Of a stretch of DNA of 34,750 nucleotides, positions 23,586 to 31,056 are shown piece after piece. Position 1 is the first letter of the stretch. Each line of letters begins with the position of its first letter. The translations under genes and the position numbers were made by a program. Origin of the DNA: Lachnospiraceae bacterium. GTDB taxonomy: Bacteria > Bacillota > Clostridia > Lachnospirales > Lachnospiraceae. Below the pieces are notes generated by a model that was not told where the DNA came from, searched no databases, and saw only the letters and a program-made list of their open reading frames with translations. The DNA lies in the NCBI GenBank assembly GCA_030524665.1, contig JAUNGL010000019.1, positions 1 through 34,750 of the forward strand, given 5' to 3'.

Positions 23586-23615
23586 GCTAAAACGTTATAC
23601 TAAATCGTTAAACTG
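23586..23615. promoter_or_regulatory. Two overlapping LacI-type operators at the carboxyltransferase promoter
   Basis: GCTAAAACGTTATACTA (23586-23602) and ACTAAATCGTTAAACTG (23599-23615) both resemble the operators at the LacI and nifJ promoters. They begin immediately downstream of the -10 element, a repressor position. Confidence 0.7.
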
Positions 23616-23644
23616 ATCATAAAACATTTCTGCCGGAATGTCAA
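23616..23644 (-). promoter_or_regulatory. Promoter of the carboxyltransferase/CMD operon
   Basis: On the minus strand a perfect TTGACA (23644-23639) is 17 bases from TATGAT (23621-23616). Two operator-like sites follow it directly. Confidence 0.75.
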
Positions 23645-23943
23645 GAGGAAAAAATGAATGATATAAAAAAGGTATGAATCGGATAAATTCATGTTTTGTT
23701 AACGAACGGATGACGGAAATTTGTCGTTTGGCTGCCCTCCGATGCCTGTCTGCGATTCCAAAGCAGCCAAACGCCAGATTCCCTGCTGAGTGTCTGGTGT
23801 AGTGTGTTGAAACACGAATAGGATGAATTGTATTCTAAAATGAGAAAGTCAGGATGTGGCATTGCAGTGTCTTTTTTATGTCAGGAATAAGTAAAATAGA
23901 GCAGTTGAAAATGTGTGACAGGATAGCGATGATGCAGAAGAAT
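23645..23943. other. Non-coding gap with an 11-bp stem
   Basis: No gene is supported between the carboxyltransferase promoter and the LacI terminator. CGTTTGGCTGC (23725-23735) and GCAGCCAAACG (23763-23773) form a perfect 11-bp inverted repeat around a 27-base loop. No T-run follows on either strand, so it is not an obvious terminator. Confidence 0.5.
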
Positions 23944-23985
23944 GTAAAAACGCCGGAAAGAGCAATAGTGGGAAGCCCTTTCCGG
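23944..23985 (-). terminator. Terminator of the LacI-family gene
   Basis: On the minus strand CCGGAAAG and CTTTCCGG (23985-23978 and 23960-23953) form a perfect 8-bp stem followed by CG and five T residues. It starts six bases after the stop codon of the regulator. Confidence 0.75.
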
Positions 23986-23990
23986 GAAAT

Positions 23991-25004
23991 TCAGAGCTGA
24001 AAAGTTTCTCTTAGAGTTATTTTTGAATCCAGTAATTGATGTACAGGAGTATTGTCGGCAGATGTAAGCTTTTGCATAATAACCAGAACTGCATTCTTTA
24101 TTACATCTCTGTTTGGCATGGCAACAACACTGACCGCTGGTACTGAGTATGCTGTTGATTCAGATTCAAGATATCCAACCGCCAGTAGTTCCACATCCGT
24201 GGGAAATGTCAGGTGGTGTTTGTGAAAACTATAAATGGCGCCGAGTGCCATGGAATCGGAATCGCAGAAAACTGCTTTGGGCGGATGTACCATTTTACAG
24301 TATTCCTCAGCGGCCTGTACGCCGCCTTCGATCGTATTTTCTGAATAGAAAATATGTTCGGTTTTTACATTAATTCCGATCTGTGCACAGGAATACATAA
24401 AGGCCTGAGTACGAAGGCCTGTAGCGACATAAGGACGCGGAGAGGTAAAGATTGCAGTTTCACGATATCCCTTTTCATAGAAAAGCTTTGCTGCTTTTAA
24501 TCCCACTTCGTTGTGATCAATGGATACGGTAGAATGCTTTTCAGACTTTCTATTTAATAAAACAATAGGTATACGGGGGCTCAGGGTTTCCAGAAATTCA
24601 TCGTCTTCTTTGGAAGTTGCCCCGATAATAACACCGTGATAGCTGTTGTGAATAATAGGAAGGGCAGATTTTTCAAGTTCCCCATTTTTAAAAGTCTGTA
24701 CAATCAGTTCACAGTCAAAATTCAACTCGTGTATGACATCCTGAAAACTGGCCAAAAAAGAAGCCAGAATATTGGAACGGTAATCGGATGGCCAATAGAA
24801 AGCAATAATAGGTTTTTTATAGTCTTTTGATCGGAGACGTCTGGCACTCAAATTTGGCTGGTAACCAAGCTCGGCCATGATTTCCAGTACTCTTGCTTTT
24901 GTTTCAGGTGAGATTCTTCTTTCATCAGATTTTCCATTGATAATTAAAGAAACGGTAGTTGCAGATACCTGTGCTGCACTTGCGACATCTTTCAGCGTAA
25001 CCAT
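23991..25004 (-). CDS. LacI-family transcriptional regulator
   Basis: 337 residues, normal for the family. Residues 1-50 are the DNA-binding domain (MVTLKDVASAAQVSATTVSL, then YQPNLSARRLRS as the hinge helix). The rest is a periplasmic-binding-protein-like ligand domain (IIAFYWPSDYRSN near residue 70, VIIGATSKEDD near 125, VFCDSDSMALGAIYSFHKH near 245). It lies between two divergent gene sets, and the same operator motif occurs at both sets and in its own leader, so it is very likely their repressor and autoregulated. The inducer is unknown; it is probably the substrate or an early intermediate. It has its own promoter and terminator. Confidence 0.92.
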   Translation of the reverse strand: MVTLKDVASAAQVSATTVSLIINGKSDERRISPETKARVLEIMAELGYQPNLSARRLRSKDYKKPIIAFYWPSDYRSNILASFLASFQDVIHELNFDCELIVQTFKNGELEKSALPIIHNSYHGVIIGATSKEDDEFLETLSPRIPIVLLNRKSEKHSTVSIDHNEVGLKAAKLFYEKGYRETAIFTSPRPYVATGLRTQAFMYSCAQIGINVKTEHIFYSENTIEGGVQAAEEYCKMVHPPKAVFCDSDSMALGAIYSFHKHHLTFPTDVELLAVGYLESESTAYSVPAVSVVAMPNRDVIKNAVLVIMQKLTSADNTPVHQLLDSKITLRETFQL

Positions 25005-25036
25005 GATTCAGATAGAACTCCTTTCAAAAAGATTCT

Positions 25037-25053
25037 GCTACAACGTTAAACTA
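25037..25053. promoter_or_regulatory. Operator at the LacI-family gene
   Basis: GCTACAACGTTAAACTA is identical over all 17 bases to the copy at 25193-25209 near nifJ. It sits at the presumed transcription start of the regulator gene, consistent with autorepression. Confidence 0.75.
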
Positions 25054-25060
25054 TCCCTTT

Positions 25061-25089
25061 ATTTTAAATCATCTTTCCGAAAAAGTCTA
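25061..25089 (-). promoter_or_regulatory. Promoter of the LacI-family gene
   Basis: On the minus strand TAGACT (25089-25084) and TAAAAT (25066-25061) are 17 bases apart. The operator lies directly downstream. Confidence 0.55.
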
Positions 25090-25154
25090 TATGGATATTT
25101 TTTACAAAATGCATGTTTTACCATTGTGAAAAATTACGAAGTTGAAAAAACATA

Positions 25155-25184
25155 TTGACAAATGCTAAAACGTCAAACTATAAT
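25155..25184 (+). promoter_or_regulatory. Promoter of the nifJ operon
   Basis: Perfect TTGACA (25155-25160) and perfect TATAAT (25179-25184) are separated by 18 bases. This is the strongest promoter match in the window, and one operator fills its spacer. Confidence 0.85.
25164..25180. promoter_or_regulatory. Operator inside the nifJ promoter spacer
   Basis: GCTAAAACGTCAAACTA covers the spacer and the first bases of the -10 element. It differs by two bases from the two identical copies at 25037 and 25193. A bound repressor would exclude RNA polymerase. Confidence 0.75.
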
Positions 25185-25192
25185 GCAATCAT

Positions 25193-25209
25193 GCTACAAC
25201 GTTAAACTA
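25193..25209. promoter_or_regulatory. Operator downstream of the nifJ promoter
   Basis: GCTACAACGTTAAACTA begins at about the expected transcription start. It is 29 bases from the neighbouring operator, start to start, close to three helical turns, which would suit cooperative binding. Confidence 0.75.
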
Positions 25210-25247
25210 TACGTTGGATCAATCAAGATGAAAGGAAGATTTGTTCG

Positions 25248-28200
25248 ATGAGTAAAATGATGAAAACTATGGACGGAAATGAAGCGGCAGCTTACGCATC
25301 TTATGCTTTTACAGAAGTCGCTGCGATTTATCCTATTACGCCATCTTCTCCGATGGCAGAGCATGTGGACACCTGGGCTGCACATGGGAAGAAGAACATA
25401 TTCGGAACCCCTGTGAAGTTAGTTGAGATGCAGTCAGAAGCAGGGGCTATTTCAGCAGTTCACGGTGCGCTTGATGCCGGTGTGCTTGCGACATCCTACA
25501 CAGCTTCTCAGGGGTTGATGCTGATGATACCGACTATGTTTCGTATTGCCGGTCAGTTAAAGCCGGGAGTAATTCATGTTGCCAGCCGTAATGTGGCGAC
25601 AAGTACGATTTCTATTTTTGCAGAGCATTCGGATGTAATGGCCTGCCGCCAGACTGGATTTGCAATGCTTGCATCCTCAACCGTTCAGGAGGCCATGGAT
25701 CTCGGTGCAGTAGCCCATCTGGCAGCAATCAAAGGACATGTTTCTTTCATGCATTTCTTTGACGGCTTCCGGACCAGCCATGAGATCCAGAAAGTAGAGT
25801 GTCTTGATTATGATGAACTGGCGAAGCTGGTAGATCAGAGGGAGCTGAAGAAATTCCGTGATAATTCCCTGAATCCGGAAAGCCCGATTCTCAGAACAAC
25901 CGGACAGAATGTGGATACTTATTTCCAGCAGAGGGAGGCGGTGAATCCGTATTATGAAGCACTTCCTGAAGTGGTGGAAAGCTGTATGCAGCAGATCAAT
26001 GGCCTGACAGGAAAAAATTACCATCTGTTTAATTACTATGGAGCTGATGATGCGGAGAACGTATTGGTCGGTATTGGAAGTATCACAGGGACCGTTCAGG
26101 AAACGATTGATTATCTGAATGCTCAGGGACAGAAGGCAGGATATCTGGAGGTACATTTGTTCCGTCCGTTCAGTGCGAAGCATTTCCTTGCAGCTCTTCC
26201 GAAAACTGTTAAGAGAATCACAGTCCTGGATCGTGATAAGGAAGCCGGCGCAATAGGAGAACCGTTATTTGAGGAGGTATGCAGTGTACTGCAGGATGCA
26301 GATACAGAGATCAGGGCTTATGCATGCCGCTTCGGCCTTGCCAGCAAGGACACGACACCTGCACAGGTGGCAGCGATGTACGACAATATGAAAGCAGAAA
26401 CTCCGGCAAACCACTATACCATTGGTATTGTAGATGATGTATCCGGACATTCCATTCCATATGGCGAGGAACTGGATATTATTCCGAAGGGAACTGTAAG
26501 CTGCAAATTCTGGGGGTTGGGTTCTGATGGTACCGTAGGTGCTAATAAAAATACGATCAAGATTATCGGTGACCATACCGATATGAATGTTCAGGCTTAT
26601 TTCGAATATGACGGCAAGAAATCAGGTGGTGTGACAAAGAGCCATTTGAGATTTGGAAAGGCTCCGATCCGAAGCGCTTATCTGGTCAATAAAGCAGATT
26701 TTGTTGCATGTCATAATCAGGCTTATATCAGTAAATATGATCTTGTTACGGATCTGAAGGAGGGAGGAAGCCTGCTTCTTGCCTGCGAATGGAACGAAGA
26801 GGAACTGGATCAGCACCTTCCGGCTGCAATGAAGAAAGCAATCGCAGAGAAGAAAATTAATTTGTACATCATTGATTCTGTCGGAATTGCGGCGAAGCTG
26901 GGCCTTGGCAACCGGACGAACACGGTACTGCAGTCCGCATTTTTCAGGATTGCCAATATCATCCCGGCAGAGGATGCCGCTACATATATGAAAGCAGCAA
27001 TTCTGAAGTCTTATGGCAAAAAAGGAGAAGCAATCGTAAACATGAATTACGCAGCTGTAGATGCAGGAGTCGAAGGCCTTGTAAAGGTGCAGGTTCCTGA
27101 AGCATGGCGTGATGCGGAGGAAACAGCAACAGAAGAGAGCGGGAAAGCGAAGCCGAAGTTCATTACAGACATTTTGGAACCGGTAAACAGCATGAAAGGA
27201 GACAGTATTCCGGTGTCTGCCTTTTACGAAAATCATGCAGACGGTACTATGCCGCAGGGCACTTCTAAATATGAGAAAAGAGGAATTGCAGTGAAAGTTC
27301 CGTCATGGGATCCGGAAAAGTGTATTCAGTGTAATCAGTGTTCCTATGTTTGTCCGCATGCAGTAATCCGTCCGTTGCTTTTGACAGAGGAAGAAGTAAA
27401 GAATGCACCGGAGGGGATGAAGACTGCAGCCGTGAAAGGCAAGAATCCCGGAAGTCATATCTTCCACATGGCTGTATCAGTGCTTGACTGTTCCGGATGC
27501 GGAAGCTGTGCGAATGTCTGCCCGGCAAAGGAAAAAGCGCTGACTATGGTTCCTCTCGAAGAAGAAAGAAAGGAAGCAAAGGTATGGGAGTACACAGCAG
27601 AGCTTCCCGAAATCAGAAATCCGTTTGGCACCACAACCGTGAAAGGAAGCCAGTTTGAACAGCCGCTTCTGGAGTTCTCAGGCGCATGTGCCGGATGCGG
27701 CGAAACACCGTATGCGAAACTGGTAACACAGTTGTACGGCGACCGTATGTATATTGCTACAGCCACCGGCTGCAGTCAGGTATGGGCCACCAGTTTCCCG
27801 AGTTTTCCGTATACCACGAATAAGAAGGGACAGGGGCCGGCAGTGGCAGGTTCTCTGTTCGAAAATAATGCTGAATTCGGCATGGGTATCTATCTGGCAG
27901 CAGATCAGCAGAGAAACAGTCTCTGCATGCGTGTAGAAGAGATTGCGGAACAATCAGAGGATGAGGCATTGAAGGCAGCGGCATCTGAATGGGTAGCTCA
28001 TTTTGAGGATAAGGAAAATACAAAAAAAGTGAGCGAAATCTTAAAGAATGCACTTCATGATTACCAGGGGGAAGCTGTAAAGGAACAGGTGGATTTCGCA
28101 ATTGAAAACGAAAAACATCTTGTAAAGAAATCCGTATGGATTTTTGGAGGAGATGGATGGGCATACGATATCGGATACGGCGGACTGGACCACGTGCTGG

Positions 28201-28775
28201 CTTCCGGCGCAGATGTAAATGTTTTGGTATTTGATACGGAAGTATATTCCAATACAGGCGGACAGGCATCAAAGGCGACACCGACCGGAGCTGTGGCACA
28301 GTTTGCGGCAGCCGGTAAGAGAACGAAGAAAAAAGATCTGGGAATGATGGCAATGAGCTATGGTGATGTTTATGTGGCGCAAGTGGCTATGGGAGCGAGT
28401 CAGGCCCAGCTTTTGAAAGCGGTCAAGGAGGCAGAAAGCTATAACGGACCTTCACTGATAATCGCGTATGCGCCGTGTATTAATCATGGTCTCCGCTGCG
28501 GTATGGCCAAAGTGCAGGATGAGATTAAGAACGCGGTGGAGGCTGGCTACTGGCAGATGTACCGATATGATCCGAGATTAATCGGGGAAGGGAAAAATCC
28601 TTTCCAGTTAGACAGTAAAGAGCCGACCGGAGACTACAAGGCCTTTCTTCGCGGTGAAGTACGGTATTCTGCACTGGAGCGCACCTTCCCAGATCAGGCA
28701 CAGGCATTGTATGAAAAGTCTGAGGCAGAAGCGAAGGCCAGATATCAGAAATATAAAGAGCTGGCCTCAAGGTGA
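25248..28775 (+). CDS. nifJ: Pyruvate:ferredoxin (flavodoxin) oxidoreductase
   Basis: 1175 residues, full length for the single-chain enzyme. It oxidatively decarboxylates pyruvate (or a close 2-oxoacid) to acyl-CoA and reduces ferredoxin in the cytosol. Domain I begins with TEVAAIYPITPSSPMAEH near residue 22, the substrate and thiamine region. Two [4Fe-4S] ferredoxin motifs occur near 692-703 (CIQCNQCSYVCP) and 747-758 (CSGCGSCANVCP). The thiamine diphosphate domain has CAGCGETPY near 815 and GGDGWAYDIGYGG near 967. It is the first gene of a LacI-controlled operon with LeuB-, LeuC- and LeuD-like proteins, Ptb and Buk. That setting hints that the natural substrate could be a 2-oxoacid other than pyruvate, such as 2-oxobutyrate. 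GAAAGGAAG precedes the ATG. Confidence 0.95.
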   Translation: MSKMMKTMDGNEAAAYASYAFTEVAAIYPITPSSPMAEHVDTWAAHGKKNIFGTPVKLVEMQSEAGAISAVHGALDAGVLATSYTASQGLMLMIPTMFRIAGQLKPGVIHVASRNVATSTISIFAEHSDVMACRQTGFAMLASSTVQEAMDLGAVAHLAAIKGHVSFMHFFDGFRTSHEIQKVECLDYDELAKLVDQRELKKFRDNSLNPESPILRTTGQNVDTYFQQREAVNPYYEALPEVVESCMQQINGLTGKNYHLFNYYGADDAENVLVGIGSITGTVQETIDYLNAQGQKAGYLEVHLFRPFSAKHFLAALPKTVKRITVLDRDKEAGAIGEPLFEEVCSVLQDADTEIRAYACRFGLASKDTTPAQVAAMYDNMKAETPANHYTIGIVDDVSGHSIPYGEELDIIPKGTVSCKFWGLGSDGTVGANKNTIKIIGDHTDMNVQAYFEYDGKKSGGVTKSHLRFGKAPIRSAYLVNKADFVACHNQAYISKYDLVTDLKEGGSLLLACEWNEEELDQHLPAAMKKAIAEKKINLYIIDSVGIAAKLGLGNRTNTVLQSAFFRIANIIPAEDAATYMKAAILKSYGKKGEAIVNMNYAAVDAGVEGLVKVQVPEAWRDAEETATEESGKAKPKFITDILEPVNSMKGDSIPVSAFYENHADGTMPQGTSKYEKRGIAVKVPSWDPEKCIQCNQCSYVCPHAVIRPLLLTEEEVKNAPEGMKTAAVKGKNPGSHIFHMAVSVLDCSGCGSCANVCPAKEKALTMVPLEEERKEAKVWEYTAELPEIRNPFGTTTVKGSQFEQPLLEFSGACAGCGETPYAKLVTQLYGDRMYIATATGCSQVWATSFPSFPYTTNKKGQGPAVAGSLFENNAEFGMGIYLAADQQRNSLCMRVEEIAEQSEDEALKAAASEWVAHFEDKENTKKVSEILKNALHDYQGEAVKEQVDFAIENEKHLVKKSVWIFGGDGWAYDIGYGGLDHVLASGADVNVLVFDTEVYSNTGGQASKATPTGAVAQFAAAGKRTKKKDLGMMAMSYGDVYVAQVAMGASQAQLLKAVKEAESYNGPSLIIAYAPCINHGLRCGMAKVQDEIKNAVEAGYWQMYRYDPRLIGEGKNPFQLDSKEPTGDYKAFLRGEVRYSALERTFPDQAQALYEKSEAEAKARYQKYKELASR

Positions 28776-28838
28776 AACACCCTGCAGCGAGCCTGAAACT
28801 GACCAGCCGCTTCGCAGGAATCAATGGAGAATGGATGT

Positions 28839-29915
28839 ATGGAATATAAAATTGCGGTCATTCCCGGTGACGGGGTAGGAAACGAAATCATGACGGAGGC
28901 AATAGAGACACTGAAAACGGTTGGGCGCGTCTACGGCCATCACTTTCTGATTCAGGAAGTGATGGCCGGGACAGAGGCTGTACTGCAGGGAATGGAGCCG
29001 TTTACGGAGGAAGAATTAAAAATCTGCAGGGAATCAGACGCTGTACTGATGGGAAAATTGGCGCTTGGACATTTTTCAGATTTGGAGCAGGAGAAACGCC
29101 CGGAACGCATTCTTGCGATTCTGCGAGCAGAGCTTCGGCTGACAAGCGATATCCGGCCTGTCCGGTTTTATCAGTCTTTGGAAGAATTCTGTCCTCTTAA
29201 GAAGGCAATCTGCGGGAAGGGAATGGATATTGTTGTGGTACGGGATATCTCAGGTGGGATGTTTGCCGCCAGAGGTAAAAGCGGTACTCTGCAGAATGTA
29301 CGGGCTGCCTGGGATACAGAGGGCTACGATGAACAGCAGATTCATGCGTCGGCCAGAATCGCGTGTGAAATTGCCGGAAAGCGGAGAAAGCATGTGACCA
29401 GTCTTGACAAAGCAGTCCTGCTTTCTTCCAGTAAGCTCTGGCGGGAGATTCTTGAGGAGACAGCAAAAGAGTACCCGGAAATCACTTTGGAACATCAATT
29501 GGTGGATCATGCTGCGTTTCGTCTGGTTACCCAGCCGGAAGAATATGATGTGATTGTTGCGTCTAATGTATTCGGGGACATTATTTCAGATGAAATAGCG
29601 GGATTGAATGGCATAGGGGAAATGCTGCCTGCCGCATCCTTAAATAAAGAAATGAAAGGCTTATATACTCCAAACCAGCTTCACAGGGTATTTGAGGAAC
29701 AGGCGGGGAAAAATACTGCAGATCCGCTGGGAATGATTCTTGCGACAGCAATGATGCTGGAATATTCCTTTTCTATGGAAGAGGAAGCCCGGGCAATTCG
29801 TTCTGCCGTGGAATCGGTGATAGAGGAACGCTGTGCGACGGCTGACTTCTGTTCAGAAAGCAGAATACTTTTATCTACAAATGAGATGGGAAATGCGGTA
29901 AGACAGAAAATTTAA
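28839..29915 (+). CDS. Isocitrate/isopropylmalate dehydrogenase-family protein with altered cofactor loop
   Basis: 358 residues. The family oxidises 2-hydroxyacids and removes CO2 to give a 2-oxoacid. IAVIPGDGVGNEI opens the protein. Conserved active-site parts are LTSDIRPVRFYQ, VVRDISGGMFAARG, TSLDKAVLLSSSKLWREI with the catalytic Lys, and SNVFGDIISDEIAGLNG with the metal-binding Asp residues. The usual dinucleotide loop after the YEP position (pattern IHGSAPDIAGKG) is replaced by TPNQLHRVFEEQAGKNTADP, so cofactor use may differ. I chose the ATG at 28839, nine bases after GGAG. The gap to nifJ is 63 bases and to the next gene 13, so it is part of the operon. It should supply the 2-oxoacid for the upstream oxidoreductase. 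Confidence 0.85.
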   Translation: MEYKIAVIPGDGVGNEIMTEAIETLKTVGRVYGHHFLIQEVMAGTEAVLQGMEPFTEEELKICRESDAVLMGKLALGHFSDLEQEKRPERILAILRAELRLTSDIRPVRFYQSLEEFCPLKKAICGKGMDIVVVRDISGGMFAARGKSGTLQNVRAAWDTEGYDEQQIHASARIACEIAGKRRKHVTSLDKAVLLSSSKLWREILEETAKEYPEITLEHQLVDHAAFRLVTQPEEYDVIVASNVFGDIISDEIAGLNGIGEMLPAASLNKEMKGLYTPNQLHRVFEEQAGKNTADPLGMILATAMMLEYSFSMEEEARAIRSAVESVIEERCATADFCSESRILLSTNEMGNAVRQKI

Positions 29916-29928
29916 GAGGTAGAAAACT

Positions 29929-31044
29929 ATGGGGAATAGATGGATAGAAACAATACTTGGAGGAAAGGCCGGCGATGCAGTCACTGTGGAACCGGATCTT
30001 ACATTGGTAACAAATGGGTTTTCACATGGAGCCATTGATTATACAGAAGGTGTAGCAGATCCGGATAAAGTACTGGTGATGTATGATCACAACATTCCGT
30101 CGGGTTCGCCGGAGGATGCAAAGGTTTATGGTGAAATATTAAGATTTGCACAGAAAAACAGAATTTCATTCAAGCAGGCAAAGGGGTATTCGCTGCAGTA
30201 TCTTGCGGATGAGATTGTGAAAGGCGGCCAGATTGTAGTAACAGGAACAAGACACGCGGCCGTGCTCGGGGCAAAAGGAGTTCTGGGAATTGGGTTATGC
30301 AATACAGAGCTTGGCCGGGTTCTTACAACGGGAAAATACAGTGTGGTCATTCCGGAAACGCTGGTTGTGAAAGTCATCGGTACACTTCCGAAGGGGACTG
30401 GAATGACAGATGCGGCCCTTTGTTTCCTTGAGAAACATCAGGAATTGCGTGGAAAGGTAATTGAATTTACAGGTTCCGGAATCTGCGATCATGACAAAGC
30501 AGTGATGTGCTATATGGCAGGAGAGACAGGTGCCTATGCCGCTGTATGGACAGAGGCGGAAGATCCGGATGAAGTGTTCAATCTTGGAAATGTCTGTGCA
30601 ATGCTTCGTATGCCCTGCGAAACTGTGCAGGATCAGACGAGAGCAGCATTTGCAAAAGCAGCTACTTTGGAAGACACCATTCAGGCCGGGCAGATTGGAG
30701 GATGCAACGGCGGCACGATTGAAGATTTGAGAAGAGCTGTGGCTTTGATCGAAGGAAAGAAATTACGCTATTCCTTCCGGTTAACGGTTTGTCCGGCGAC
30801 AAGCAGCGCCTATCTGAAAGCTCTGGAAGAGGGCCTGATTACAAAATTTATTGACTTCGGAGCACAGATCAGTGCGGCAGGAGATCACAGCATTGTACCG
30901 CAGGGGGCAGGTGCTATGGGGCCTGAAGAAAAGCTTCTCACAACCGGATTATATACCTTTAGCGGAAGTATGGGGTGTGAGGATGCACGGATTATGACGG
31001 CGTCACTGGAAACAATTATGGCATATGCGGCGGTAGAAAATTAG
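29929..31044 (+). CDS. Aconitase/LeuC-like protein lacking most Fe-S cluster ligands
   Basis: 371 residues. The overall course follows the large subunit of isopropylmalate dehydratase: GDAVTVEPDLTLVTN near the start, TGTRHAAVLGAKGVLGIG where LeuC has ADSHTxTYGALGAFxxG, VVIPETLVVKVIGTLP, GKVIEFTGSGI, and ATSSAYLKALEEGLITKFIDFGA. However, the family GSCTNG is IGGCNGGT and the C-G-x-C pair is replaced by a GDHSIVPQGAG stretch, so at most one of three cluster cysteines remains and a [4Fe-4S] dehydratase mechanism looks impossible. It lies 13 bases after the dehydrogenase and 12 before the LeuD-LeuC fusion, so it may be a non-catalytic partner of that fusion or a different lyase. Not a fragment: start and end are intact. 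Confidence 0.72.
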   Translation: MGNRWIETILGGKAGDAVTVEPDLTLVTNGFSHGAIDYTEGVADPDKVLVMYDHNIPSGSPEDAKVYGEILRFAQKNRISFKQAKGYSLQYLADEIVKGGQIVVTGTRHAAVLGAKGVLGIGLCNTELGRVLTTGKYSVVIPETLVVKVIGTLPKGTGMTDAALCFLEKHQELRGKVIEFTGSGICDHDKAVMCYMAGETGAYAAVWTEAEDPDEVFNLGNVCAMLRMPCETVQDQTRAAFAKAATLEDTIQAGQIGGCNGGTIEDLRRAVALIEGKKLRYSFRLTVCPATSSAYLKALEEGLITKFIDFGAQISAAGDHSIVPQGAGAMGPEEKLLTTGLYTFSGSMGCEDARIMTASLETIMAYAAVEN

Positions 31045-31056
31045 GAGGTATCAGGT

